In this document: one piece after another, positions 54,423 to 62,541 of the stretch
Layout of the letters: the number at the start of each line of letters is the position of its first letter
Numbering within the stretch: the stretch's first letter is position 1
NCBI RefSeq assembly: GCF_004348985.1
Contig: NZ_SMKW01000013.1
Coordinates: 62,001 to 126,000 of the forward strand
From: Saccharopolyspora elongata
Lineage (GTDB): Bacteria; Actinomycetota; Actinomycetes; Mycobacteriales; Pseudonocardiaceae
Direction of reading: 5' to 3'
Length of the DNA: 64,000 bases
The notes under the pieces: generated by a model
What the model was told of the DNA's origin: nothing
Databases searched by the model: none
Seen by the model: only the letters and a program-made list of their open reading frames with translations
Position numbers and translations under genes: made by a program

Positions 54423-54911
54423 ATGGTTTTCAAGGTCGGAGAGACCGTCGTCTACCCGCATCACGGTGCCGCGCTCATCGAAGCAATCGAGACTCGTGTG
54501 ATCAAGGGCGAGGAAAAGCAGTACCTCGTCCTCAAGGTCGCGCAGGGCGACCTGACCGTGCGCGTTCCCGCGGACAACGCCGAGATCGTCGGCGTCCGGG
54601 ACGTTGTCGGCCAGGAGGGGCTCGATCGGGTCTTCGACGTGCTGCGGGCCCCGCACACCGAAGAGCCCACCAACTGGTCTCGACGGTACAAGGCCAACCT
54701 GGAGAAGCTCGCCTCCGGCGATGTGAACAAGGTGGCCGAAGTGGTGCGCGACCTCTGGCGACGCGAGAAGGATCGTGGCCTGTCCGCAGGCGAGAAGCGA
54801 ATGCTCGCGAAGGCGCGGCAGATCCTGGTCAGCGAGTTGGCATTGGCCGAAGGTACTGACGAAGGCAAGGCGGAAACCCTGCTGGACGAAGTCCTCGCCA
54901 CCGCAGTGTGA
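54423..54911 (+). CDS. carD: RNA polymerase-binding transcription factor CarD
   Basis: The 162-aa global regulator stabilises RNA polymerase open complexes, notably at rRNA promoters. The N-terminal Tudor-like RNA polymerase-interacting domain ([20 protein letters not shown]) and the C-terminal helical DNA-binding domain with the conserved Trp ([18 protein letters not shown]) match mycobacterial CarD, which is also 162 aa. ATG at 54423. It is followed after 19 nt by ispD, the usual actinobacterial arrangement. Confidence 0.97.
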   Translation: MVFKVGETVVYPHHGAALIEAIETRVIKGEEKQYLVLKVAQGDLTVRVPADNAEIVGVRDVVGQEGLDRVFDVLRAPHTEEPTNWSRRYKANLEKLASGDVNKVAEVVRDLWRREKDRGLSAGEKRMLAKARQILVSELALAEGTDEGKAETLLDEVLATAV

Positions 54912-54930
54912 TCATCGGGAATAGACGAGC

Positions 54931-55620
54931 GTGAGCGTTGTCGCGCTGGTACCCGCGGCCGGCCGCGGGGTGCGCCTGGGTGTCGGGATGCCGAAGGCGC
55001 TGGTACCGGTGATCGGTGAATCGTTGTTGTTGCGCGCGGTCCGCGGCCTGTTGGCCTCGGGCCGCGTGCAGCACGTCGTGGTCGCGGCCCCGGCCGATCA
55101 GGTCGAGGTCGTGACCGCGGAGCTGGCCGCGTTGCCGTCCGCGTACGTGGTCGCCGGGGGCGCGGAGCGGACCGACTCCGTGCGGCGCGCGCTCGGCGCG
55201 GTCGAGCGGATCGCACCGGATGCGCGGGTCGTGCTGGTGCACGACGCCGCTCGTGCTTTCACCCCGGCTTCGATGATCCGGGATGTCGTGTCCGCGGTCG
55301 AGCAGGGCGCTCCCGCGGTGATCCCGGTGCTGCCGGTGACCGACACGATCAAGCAGGTCGACGACGCGGGCGACGTCGTCTCGACCGTGGACCGCTCGCA
55401 GCTGCGGGCGGTGCAGACGCCCCAAGGTTTCGCCATCGACGTGCTGCGGGCGGCCTACGCCGCGGCCGGTGACGTGGCCACCGACGACGCCGGGCTCGTG
55501 GAGCGGGTCGGTGGCAAGGTGCACACCGTCGCCGGGCATCCGCACGCCCTGAAGATCACCACCGCCTTCGATCTGGCCATCGCCGAGTCGGTGCTGGCCG
55601 TGGCTGGAGAACCCGAGTGA
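54931..55620 (+). CDS. ispD: 2-C-methyl-D-erythritol 4-phosphate cytidylyltransferase
   Basis: The 229-aa enzyme joins CTP to MEP in the non-mevalonate isoprenoid pathway. The N-terminal nucleotide-binding loop [20 protein letters not shown] (Gly-rich, with Arg and Lys), [30 protein letters not shown] and [10 protein letters not shown] are all canonical. GTG at 54931. Its stop overlaps the ispF start (GTGA), and the products catalyse nearly consecutive steps (ispE lies elsewhere). Confidence 0.95.
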   Translation: MSVVALVPAAGRGVRLGVGMPKALVPVIGESLLLRAVRGLLASGRVQHVVVAAPADQVEVVTAELAALPSAYVVAGGAERTDSVRRALGAVERIAPDARVVLVHDAARAFTPASMIRDVVSAVEQGAPAVIPVLPVTDTIKQVDDAGDVVSTVDRSQLRAVQTPQGFAIDVLRAAYAAAGDVATDDAGLVERVGGKVHTVAGHPHALKITTAFDLAIAESVLAVAGEPE

Positions 55621-56099
55621 CCGAGCTGCTGCCCCAAGTCGGCCAAGGCGTCGACGTCCACCCCGTCGAAGCCGGGCGCGACTGCTGGATGGCGGGCCTG
55701 CTCTGGCCGGGCGTGGACGGCTGCGCCGGGCACTCCGACGGCGACGTCGCGGCGCACGCGTTGTGCGACGCGCTGCTGTCGGCGGCGGGCCTCGGCGATC
55801 TAGGCGCGGTGTTCGGCACCGACGACGACCGCTGGGCCGGCGCCCACGGCGCGGACTTCCTGGTCGAGGTGCGGAACCGGGTCGCTGCGGCGGGTTTTCG
55901 GATCGGCAACGCGACCGTGCAGGTGATCGGCAACGCGCCGCGCATCGGCAAGCGCCGCGAGGAGGCGCAGCAGGTGCTCTCGGAGGCGGTCGGCGCGCCG
56001 GTGTCGGTGTCCGGCACGACCTCCGACGGTCTGGGCCTCACCGGCCGCGGCGAAGGAATCGCCGCTGTGGCCACCGCCCTGGTCTTCCCGGCGACCTGA
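55617..56099 (+). CDS. ispF: 2-C-methyl-D-erythritol 2,4-cyclodiphosphate synthase
   Basis: The 160-aa trimeric enzyme cyclises CDP-ME 2-phosphate to MEcPP. The zinc-binding D-x-H motif is in GVDVHPVE, with the third ligand His in [17 protein letters not shown]. Then [11 protein letters not shown] and the C-terminal [17 protein letters not shown] block follow. GTG at 55617 overlaps ispD by 4 nt. The family length is normal. A family A hairpin follows. Confidence 0.95.
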   Translation: MTELLPQVGQGVDVHPVEAGRDCWMAGLLWPGVDGCAGHSDGDVAAHALCDALLSAAGLGDLGAVFGTDDDRWAGAHGADFLVEVRNRVAAAGFRIGNATVQVIGNAPRIGKRREEAQQVLSEAVGAPVSVSGTTSDGLGLTGRGEGIAAVATALVFPAT

Positions 56100-56120
56100 C
56101 GGTTCCGGCCGGTCACAGGG

Positions 56121-56164
56121 CCGTGAGCACTTCGTGCTGCTATCGCGACACGAAGTGCGCACGG
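56121..56164. repeat. Family A hairpin
   Basis: CCGTGAGCACTTCGTG (56121-56136) pairs with CACGAAGTGCGCACGG (56149-56164) with one mismatch. The loop CTGCTATCGCGA carries the family core. It lies 21 nt after the ispF stop and could end the carD-ispDF transcript. Confidence 0.85.
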
Positions 56165-56285
56165 CGGTTGCGCCCGGACTGTTGAGTAACGGGCGGATAG
56201 CTGGGCGTAACGGGTAGGCGGAGTCAGGGAAAACTCAGGGCTCGCGGTCTGGAATGCCGGGGTCGGTGCGCGCCATGCTCGACGC

Positions 56286-56486
56286 ATGGTGATCGAGCGG
56301 AACCGGTGGGTGCGTCGGCTGCTCGTAGTGCAGCCGGTGTTGATGTGGCCAGTGTCGTTCGTGTTGTGGTCCGGGGGCAGCAGCCTCGGCCTGGCGGCGG
56401 CCGTGGTCCTGTTGTGGGTGAGTGCGGCCATCTGCATCGCGGGCATAGTCGTCCCGATGCGCAGCCACCAGGCACGGCGCTGCTGA
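56286..56486 (+). CDS. Small two-helix membrane protein
   Basis: The 66-aa ORF has a basic N-terminus (ERNRWVRR) and two hydrophobic helices (about residues 13-29 and 33-57) separated by SGGSS, ending in a basic tail. ATG at 56286 lacks a clear ribosome-binding site, so the start is uncertain. The composition is that of a genuine small membrane protein. Function unknown; it is located between ispF and the HAD gene. Confidence 0.5.
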   Translation: MVIERNRWVRRLLVVQPVLMWPVSFVLWSGGSSLGLAAAVVLLWVSAAICIAGIVVPMRSHQARRC

Positions 56487-56568
56487 CTGCGGCGGAGGGG
56501 TGGTCCGGGTCGTGAGCTTGGCCGCATGTCGGTGCCCGGCCCGGTCCAGTCCACTTACCGTTGGTGGC

Positions 56569-57249
56569 GTGACTTCGCGCGCGGTGCTCTTCGATTTCTC
56601 CGGCACGCTGTTCCGTCTCGAAGAAGACGAGTCCTGGTTCACCGACCTCGCCGACGCCGACGGTGCCCCGTTCGACCTGCACGCGCAGGCCGAGGTGATG
56701 CGCCGGATGACGGCGCCGGTCGGCCAGATCGTGCAGCTCGGCCCGGAATTCCAGGACGCGTGGGAGAACCGCGACCTCGATCCGGCCCTGCACCGCAAGG
56801 TCTACCTGGAGGTGCTGCGCAGCTCCGGGGTGCAGGACGGTCAGGCCGAGGGCCTCTACGAGCGGCTGATCGACCCCGACTTCTGGACGGCGTACCCGGA
56901 CACCGTCGAGGTGATGCGCCGGCTGCACGAGGCGGGCACCAAGATCGGCGTGATCAGCAACATCGCCTTCGACATCCGGCCCGCGTTCGAGCGGATCGGC
57001 ATCACCGGCTACGTCGACGAGTTCCTGCTGTCCTACCTCGAAGGGGTCATCAAGCCGGACCCGAAGATCTTCCTGCGCGCCTGCGAGCGGCTCGGCGTCG
57101 CGCCGGAGGAGGCGCTGATGGTCGGCGACAGCGAGGAGGCCGACGGCGGCGCGGCGGCGGTCGGCTGCCGGGTGGCGATCGTCGACCCCGTGTCCACCGC
57201 CGAGCGGCCGGACGGATTGCTGACCGCCGTCGCCGACGTATTGCGCTGA
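56569..57249 (+). CDS. HAD-superfamily hydrolase
   Basis: The 226-aa protein has motif I as VLFDFSGTLF. The nucleophile Asp is present, but the usual second Asp (DxD) is Ser, which may alter acid-base catalysis. Motif II is in GVISNI, motif III at the KPD Lys (GVIKPDPKIF) and motif IV in MVGDSEEADGG. A helical cap (about 20-100) follows motif I, as in subclass IA. Some HAD families with DxS are not simple phosphatases. GTG at 56569 has no ribosome-binding site; TTACCG upstream suggests a leaderless mRNA. It precedes cysS. Confidence 0.85.
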   Translation: MTSRAVLFDFSGTLFRLEEDESWFTDLADADGAPFDLHAQAEVMRRMTAPVGQIVQLGPEFQDAWENRDLDPALHRKVYLEVLRSSGVQDGQAEGLYERLIDPDFWTAYPDTVEVMRRLHEAGTKIGVISNIAFDIRPAFERIGITGYVDEFLLSYLEGVIKPDPKIFLRACERLGVAPEEALMVGDSEEADGGAAAVGCRVAIVDPVSTAERPDGLLTAVADVLR

Positions 57250-57320
57250 CGATCACTACCCCTTGACGCGCCAGCCCCTGTCGTGATTGCGCGCCGACCT
57301 GTCCCCGTACCATCAGGGGC

Positions 57321-58715
57321 GTGAGCCTGCACCTGCATGACACCGCGACCCGCACGACGCGCGAATTCCACCCGCGCTGCGACGGAGTGGCGTCGATCTA
57401 CGTCTGTGGTGCCACCGTGCAGGGCATTCCGCACGTCGGCCACGTCCGCAGCGGGCTGAACTTCGACGTGCTGCGCCGCTGGCTGCAGCGGGTCGGCTAC
57501 GACGTGCGCCTGGTCCGCAACGTCACCGACATCGACGACAAGATCCTCACCAAGGCCGGCGAAGCCGGTCGGCCGTGGTGGGAGTGGGCCGCGACGCACG
57601 AGCGCGCCTTCGAGCTGGCCTACGACCAGCTCGGCTGCCTGCCGCCGTCGGTGCTGCCGCGCGCGACCGGGCACGTCACGCAGATGGTCGACCTGATCCA
57701 GCGGCTGATCGACAAGGGCCACGCCTACGCTGCGGGCGGCGACGTCTACTTCGCGGTGGCCTCCTACGCCGACCACTACGGCAAGCTGTCCGGGCAGCGC
57801 CTCGAAGAGGTGCAGCAGGGCGAGACCCTGGCCAGCGGCAAGCGCGACCCGCGCGACTTCACGCTGTGGAAGGGCGCGAAGCCGGGCGAGCCGAGCTGGC
57901 CGACGCCGTGGGGCCACGGCCGCCCGGGCTGGCACCTGGAATGCTCCGCGATGGCCACCTTCTACCTCGGCAGCGAGTTCGACGTCCACGGCGGCGGCCT
58001 GGACCTGGTGTTCCCGCACCACGAGAACGAGCTGGCCCAGTCGAACGCGGCCGGGGACGGCTTCGCGCAGTACTGGATGCACAACGCCTGGGTGACCATG
58101 AGCGGCGAGAAGATGTCGAAGTCGCTCGGCAACACGCTGTCCATCCCGGCGGTGCTCCAGCGCGCCCGCGCGGCCGAGCTGCGCTACTACCTGGTCACGC
58201 CGCACTACCGGTCGACGATCGAGTTCTCCGAGGGCGGGCTGGCCGAGGCGGTCGCCGCGTACCGGCGCATCGAGTCGTTCGTGCGCCGCGTCGGGCAGCG
58301 CGCCGGCACCGTCGAGCCCGGCGAACCGGCCGCGGAGTTCACCGAGGCGATGGACGACGACCTGTCGACGCCGCAGGCGATCGCGGCGGTGCACAACGTG
58401 GTCCGGGAGGGCAACGCGGCGCTGGACCGCGGCGACGACGAGGCGGCTCGCGACGCGGCGGCGTCGGTGCGGGCCATGATGGACGTGCTCGGGTTGGATC
58501 CGCTGTCAGAGAAGTGGGCCGAGGAAGCCGGTTCGGACGATGCCGCGCACACCGCGCTCGCCGACCTGGTCCAGGCGATGCTCGACCAGCGCCAGCAGGC
58601 CCGCAAGGAGCGCGACTTCGCCACCGCCGACCTGCTGCGCGATCGGTTGCAGGCCAGCGGGATTGCCGTCGAGGACACCCCCGACGGTCCGATGTGGACA
58701 TTGAAAGACGGGTAA
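57321..58715 (+). CDS. cysS: Cysteinyl-tRNA synthetase
   Basis: The 464-aa class I synthetase has the HIGH-type motif HVGH (in [10 protein letters not shown]), the zinc-site Cys in YVCGATVQ and WHLECSAM with the following HH-E ([11 protein letters not shown]), and KMSKS in [12 protein letters not shown]. The C-terminal helical anticodon region carries [14 protein letters not shown] at 57321. The stop is followed after 3 nt by rlmB, so the two are co-transcribed, as in mycobacteria (cysS1-Rv3579c). Confidence 0.96.
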   Translation: MSLHLHDTATRTTREFHPRCDGVASIYVCGATVQGIPHVGHVRSGLNFDVLRRWLQRVGYDVRLVRNVTDIDDKILTKAGEAGRPWWEWAATHERAFELAYDQLGCLPPSVLPRATGHVTQMVDLIQRLIDKGHAYAAGGDVYFAVASYADHYGKLSGQRLEEVQQGETLASGKRDPRDFTLWKGAKPGEPSWPTPWGHGRPGWHLECSAMATFYLGSEFDVHGGGLDLVFPHHENELAQSNAAGDGFAQYWMHNAWVTMSGEKMSKSLGNTLSIPAVLQRARAAELRYYLVTPHYRSTIEFSEGGLAEAVAAYRRIESFVRRVGQRAGTVEPGEPAAEFTEAMDDDLSTPQAIAAVHNVVREGNAALDRGDDEAARDAAASVRAMMDVLGLDPLSEKWAEEAGSDDAAHTALADLVQAMLDQRQQARKERDFATADLLRDRLQASGIAVEDTPDGPMWTLKDG

Positions 58716-58718
58716 CAC

Positions 58719-59672
58719 GTGGCCGGCAACGACAAACGCCGCGGCGGCATGCGCAAGAGCAACAAGAAGGGCATGGTCGTCGGATCCGGCGGGCAGCGCC
58801 GCCGGGGGCTGATCGGCAAGGGGCCGACGCCGAAGGCGGAGGACCGGGTCAGCCACCCCGCGAAGCGGCGCGCCGACGCGCGCAGCAAGGCGGAGCAGCA
58901 GCGCGCGAAGCGCAAGGCGCAGCAGGACACGCAGCCGGAGCTGGTGGCCGGGCGCAACCCGGTGGTGGAGTGCATCCGGGCCGGCGTGCCGGCGACCGGG
59001 CTGTACGTGGCGCAGGGCATCGACATCGACGACCGGGTCACCGAGGCGGTGCGGGAGGCGAAGTCGCGCGGGATCTCCGTGGTGGACGTGCCGCGCATGG
59101 AGCTCGACCGGATGACGAACAACGCGATGCACCAGGGGCTCGCGCTCCAGGTGCCGCAGTTCTCCTACGCGCACCCGGAGGACGTGCTCACGGCGGCGCA
59201 TGATTCCGGCATGCCGCCGCTGATCGTCGCGCTCGACGGCGTGACCGACCCGCGCAACCTGGGCGCGGTGATCCGCTCCGCGGCGGCGTTCGGCGCGCAC
59301 GGCGTGATCGTGCCGCAGCGGCGCAGCGCCGGGATCACGGCCGTCGCCTGGCGCACCAGCGCGGGCACGGCCGCGAAGCTGCCGGTGGCCAAGGCGGTCA
59401 ACCTCACCCGCACGCTCAAGGACCTGAAGGAAGCCGGACTGATGGTCATCGGCCTGGACGCCGATGCCGACGTCACCTCGGACGAGCTGGAGCTGGCGAC
59501 GGGACCGCTGGTGGTCGTCGTGGGCTCGGAGGGGCGCGGACTGTCCCGCCTGGTCCGGGAAACCTGCGACCAGACGGTGTCGATCCCGATGACGGGCGGA
59601 GTGGAGTCGCTCAACGCCTCGGTCGCCGCGGGTGTGGTCCTCGCCGAGGTCGCCCGCCGCCGCAGGAACTGA
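58719..59672 (+). CDS. rlmB: 23S rRNA (guanosine-2'-O-)-methyltransferase, TrmH/SpoU family
   Basis: The 317-aa SPOUT methyltransferase has a basic actinobacterial N-terminal extension (~1-70, rich in Lys, Arg and Gly). The substrate-binding L30e-like domain follows ([23 protein letters not shown]). The SPOUT knot has the three motifs: [20 protein letters not shown] (Asn and Arg), [14 protein letters not shown] and [20 protein letters not shown]. These are the hallmarks of TrmH/RlmB enzymes that methylate 23S rRNA G2251-like positions. GTG at 58719 lies right after the cysS stop. Confidence 0.92.
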   Translation: MAGNDKRRGGMRKSNKKGMVVGSGGQRRRGLIGKGPTPKAEDRVSHPAKRRADARSKAEQQRAKRKAQQDTQPELVAGRNPVVECIRAGVPATGLYVAQGIDIDDRVTEAVREAKSRGISVVDVPRMELDRMTNNAMHQGLALQVPQFSYAHPEDVLTAAHDSGMPPLIVALDGVTDPRNLGAVIRSAAAFGAHGVIVPQRRSAGITAVAWRTSAGTAAKLPVAKAVNLTRTLKDLKEAGLMVIGLDADADVTSDELELATGPLVVVVGSEGRGLSRLVRETCDQTVSIPMTGGVESLNASVAAGVVLAEVARRRRN

Positions 59673-59676
59673 CCCC

Positions 59677-59713
59677 CGGCCGGGGCACCACCCCTCGGGG
59701 GCCGCCCCGGCCG
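59677..59713 (+). terminator. rlmB terminator hairpin
   Basis: CGGCCGGGG (59677-59685) pairs with CCCCGGCCG (59705-59713). Within the loop CCCC and GGGG form a second small stem. It begins 5 nt after the rlmB stop codon. Confidence 0.7.
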
Positions 59714-59732
59714 ACCGGAACGGTCCGTTGGT

Positions 59733-59780
59733 CCGCAATTTCAATGGAAATCGAAGGACCGATTTCCATTGAAATTGCGG
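59733..59780. repeat. Family B palindrome, copy 4
   Basis: 20-bp arms (59733-59752 and 59761-59780) surround the loop GAAGGACC, which is the loop of the other copies in inverted form. It opens the richest composite element, in the gap between the convergent rlmB and DUF2510 genes. Confidence 0.92.
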
Positions 59781-59783
59781 AAG

Positions 59784-59812
59784 TTGTCCACAGCCGTACG
59801 AGGTTGTCCACA
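59784..59812. other. Two DnaA-box sequences (TTGTCCACA)
   Basis: TTGTCCACA, the high-GC actinobacterial DnaA-box form, occurs at 59784-59792 and 59804-59812 in direct orientation, 20 bp apart. The first begins 4 nt after the family B palindrome through GAAG, mirroring the CAAG link at 6296-6299. Confidence 0.65.
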
Positions 59813-59849
59813 CCCTCCGGTGCGTCGTGACCCCGACACACCGGGAGGG
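59813..59849. repeat. CCGGTG(T/C)GTCG hairpin (family F), copy 2
   Basis: CCTCCGGTGCGTCG pairs with CGACACACCGGGAGG (one mismatch and one bulge), and the unit is related to 23140-23170. It directly follows the DnaA-box pair. Confidence 0.7.
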
Positions 59850-59853
59850 GTGC

Positions 59854-59894
59854 AGTTTCAATGGGAACTTGAGGGTCAGTTTCAATTGAAACTT
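59854..59894. repeat. AGTTTCAATTGAAACT palindrome module
   Basis: AGTTTCAAT (59854-59862) pairs with ATTGAAACT (59886-59894), and AGTTTCAATTGAAACT (59879-59894) is itself a perfect palindrome. The core matches 23216-23229. It ends 13 nt from the stop of the DUF2510 gene. Confidence 0.7.
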
Positions 59895-59906
59895 CGGGCG
59901 GGGACG

Positions 59907-60755
59907 TCAGGACTGGTTCTGGCTGAGGATGGTGTCGACCGTCAGGGCCGATGCGACGACCATGCTCAGCAGCGGGTCCTGGAGCGGTCGGTGGATCTGC
60001 AGGACGTAGTTGTCGGCGGTCGTGAAGGCCGCCTTCGCCAGGCCCTGCCAGGTCTTGGTGATCTGCCCGATCTCGGTGTCGGCGTGGTCGAGGACCTTGA
60101 TGTCCCAGGCGCGCAGGTTCTCCGCGCGCATGCCGCCGATGCGCTGCCCGTTGACCTCGAAGTCGAACCTGGCCTTGCCCCAGACGTTCGCCAGCTTGAT
60201 GTCCCCGACCGGCGACTGGTCCGGCCGCTGCACGTGCACCGTGCCCTTCCACATGGTCGCCGGGCGGGTCAGCACCAGCATCGGCCGGCCGGTGGCGTCG
60301 CGGATCTCCAGCGTCACGGTCATCAGCGAGTCGAGCTTGGTGAACAGCCGCAGCGCCTTCTGCGCGCCGCTCTGGCCGACCTGCATGACCGAGCCGAGCT
60401 GGCGGCCGTGCTGGTCGTAGACGGCGTACTCGTTCGCCATCTCGATCAGCTTCGCCTTCTGGTTGATCACCAGCACCGGCTCGGTGAACAGCGTGCCACC
60501 GCCGCCTGCGACCGTGCCGCCGACACCGGCGCGCTGCTGCACCTGCTGCTGGACGGACGCGGCGTCGCCGGTGCCACCCATCGCCAGCTCGATGGCCGAG
60601 GCGTCGTTGCGCTGCGCGGCCGGGTGCTGCTGGGCGGGCTGTTGTTGAACCGGCTGGGCGGGCTGGACGTGCGGGGTCCACTGCCGACCGTCCCACCAGC
60701 GCACGTAACGCGGATCTGCCTGGTCCGGGTACCAGCCGGGCGGCGGAGCGTTCAT
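59907..60755 (-). CDS. DUF2510 / phospholipid-scramblase-like protein
   Basis: The 282-aa protein starts with a DUF2510 module (PPPGWYPDQADPRYVRWWDGRQWT, residues 4-27), common in actinobacterial membrane-associated proteins. A Gln/Pro-rich linker follows (to ~50). Then comes a LURP-one/scramblase-like beta-barrel domain from ~85 (GTLFTEPVLVINQKAKLIEMANEYAVYDQHGRQLGSV). The C-terminal segment (SMVVASALTVDTIL) may be a buried or membrane helix. No signal peptide is seen. Function unknown; lipid binding is inferred from the fold. ATG at 60755. It is convergent with rlmB. Confidence 0.85.
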   Translation of the reverse strand: MNAPPPGWYPDQADPRYVRWWDGRQWTPHVQPAQPVQQQPAQQHPAAQRNDASAIELAMGGTGDAASVQQQVQQRAGVGGTVAGGGGTLFTEPVLVINQKAKLIEMANEYAVYDQHGRQLGSVMQVGQSGAQKALRLFTKLDSLMTVTLEIRDATGRPMLVLTRPATMWKGTVHVQRPDQSPVGDIKLANVWGKARFDFEVNGQRIGGMRAENLRAWDIKVLDHADTEIGQITKTWQGLAKAAFTTADNYVLQIHRPLQDPLLSMVVASALTVDTILSQNQS

Positions 60756-60904
60756 GGGCCTCAGGCTAGGCGATCGCCGCGGCGGCCGTCCCGGGTTTGC
60801 ACTCATCGCGTTCAGGGCCGGTGACGGTCCGGGCTCGGCTAGAGTCCGACGGAGCAATTCAGCACCAGCGAGGAGGCGAGGGCCTCCCGTACCCCGAGGC
60901 CCCG

Positions 60905-62338
60905 ATGTCGTTCGCAAGTCCGCTGTTCCTCTGGTACTTCCTGCCGGCCGTGCTCGCGGCCGTGCTGATCGCACCGCGCAGCGGACGCAATGTCGTGATC
61001 GCCGTGGCGAGCCTGTTGTTCTACGTCAGCGGTGCGGGCGGGACGACGCTGCTGCTGCTCGCCTGCATCGTGGTGAACTACTTCGCCGGCCGGCGGCTGG
61101 AACCCGACGACTGGGGTTTCGAGCAGAACCGGCGGAAGTGGCTGCTGATCGGCACGATCTCGTTCAACCTCGCGATCCTGGCGATCTGGAAGTACGCCGG
61201 GTTCGCCACCGCACAGCTCGCGGTGCTCGGCCAGTGGTTCGGCGGCGACTTGCCGGTGCTGCACCTGGCGTTGCCGATCGGGATCTCGTTCTACACGTTC
61301 CACCACATCTCCTACGTGGTGGACATCTACCGGGGCGAGCGCCCGGCGCTGCGCGATCCGGTCTCGTTCATCACCTACATCGCGATGTTCCCGCAGCTGG
61401 TGGCCGGTCCGATCGTGCGCTACCGGGAGATCGCCGACCAGCTCCCGCAGCAGCGGACGCACCGACTCGACGACATCGCGGCGGGCTTCCCGCGGTTCGC
61501 GTGGGGCCTGACGAAGAAGGTCGTCATCGCGGACACGCTGGCGCCGATGGTGGACGCCTGCTTCGCCACCCCGAACGAGGACATGACGTTCGCGATCGCC
61601 TGGCTCGGCGCGATCGGGTACACGATGCAGCTGTACTTCGACTTCTCCGGCTACTCGGACATGGCCATCGGGCTGGGCCGGATGCTCGGGTTCCGGTTGC
61701 CGGAGAACTTCGCCCGGCCGTACTCGTCGGTGACCGTCACGGAGTTCTGGCGCCGCTGGCACATGTCGCTGTCCCGCTGGTTCCGGGACTACGTCTACAT
61801 CCCGCTGGGCGGCAACCGCGGGGGCACGGCGCGCACCTACCGGAACCTGGCGATCATCTTCGTGCTGACCGGTTTCTGGCACGGCGCGGCGTGGACGTAC
61901 CTGGTGTGGGGGCTGTTCCACGGCGCGCTGCTGGTGGTGGAGCGCGCCTTCGGCTGGTCGCACGCGCCGAGCAGCACCCGGGCCCGGCTCGGCCGCCGCG
62001 CGCTGACGATGCTGCTGGTGGTGATCGGCTGGGTGTTCTTCCGGTCGCCGGACCTGGGCAGCGCGTTCGTGATGCTGGGCCACATGCTGCTGCCGGACTT
62101 CGCGGGCCTGACGGACATCGTCGCGGCGTCGGTGACGAACCAGCGCCTGGTGTTCCTGCTGCTGGCGCTGGTGGTCGTGGCGCTGCCGGCGAACTCGGGC
62201 ACGGGCCCGTTCCTGGAGGCGGTCCGGACCCCGCAGGCCTACGCGCTCCGGATCGGCGTCTTGACCCTCGGCCTCGGCTACGCGGGCCTGCTCGTCGCCA
62301 CCGGTTCCTTCAGCCCGTTCCTGTACTACCAGTTCTGA
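60905..62338 (+). CDS. MBOAT-family O-acyltransferase (AlgI/DltB-like)
   Basis: The 477-aa polytopic enzyme has about 10-12 helices and MBOAT motifs: LPIGISFYTFHHISYVVDIY (about 120-139), PQLVAGPIVRY, YFDFSGYSDMAIGLGRM, EFWRRWHMSLSRWFRDYVYIPLGGNR and FWHGAAWTYLVWG with the catalytic His at 326. These proteins pass acyl groups across the membrane to polysaccharides or teichoic-acid-type polymers. AlgI relatives usually have a partner SGNH/AlgX-type protein, which is not adjacent here. ATG at 60905 fits the usual MSFASPLFLWYFLP start; the ribosome-binding site is weak. Confidence 0.92.
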   Translation: MSFASPLFLWYFLPAVLAAVLIAPRSGRNVVIAVASLLFYVSGAGGTTLLLLACIVVNYFAGRRLEPDDWGFEQNRRKWLLIGTISFNLAILAIWKYAGFATAQLAVLGQWFGGDLPVLHLALPIGISFYTFHHISYVVDIYRGERPALRDPVSFITYIAMFPQLVAGPIVRYREIADQLPQQRTHRLDDIAAGFPRFAWGLTKKVVIADTLAPMVDACFATPNEDMTFAIAWLGAIGYTMQLYFDFSGYSDMAIGLGRMLGFRLPENFARPYSSVTVTEFWRRWHMSLSRWFRDYVYIPLGGNRGGTARTYRNLAIIFVLTGFWHGAAWTYLVWGLFHGALLVVERAFGWSHAPSSTRARLGRRALTMLLVVIGWVFFRSPDLGSAFVMLGHMLLPDFAGLTDIVAASVTNQRLVFLLLALVVVALPANSGTGPFLEAVRTPQAYALRIGVLTLGLGYAGLLVATGSFSPFLYYQF

Positions 62339-62541
62339 CCATCGCCGTGGTCCTGACCAGGCGTTTCGCTTGTTGGGACTTTCTGCTCTGTCGGTCCACG
62401 AATCGATGTGGCGTGGACTGGGAAGTGGAGATTCCCGGACTGTCGGGGACGGCTGCACCACATGGTGGTCCGGCCGGACGGCGCCCGCTGGCGCAGCCCT
62501 CTCTTCGGACGAGCGCGTGGAGGATCCGGAGGCGGGGACGA

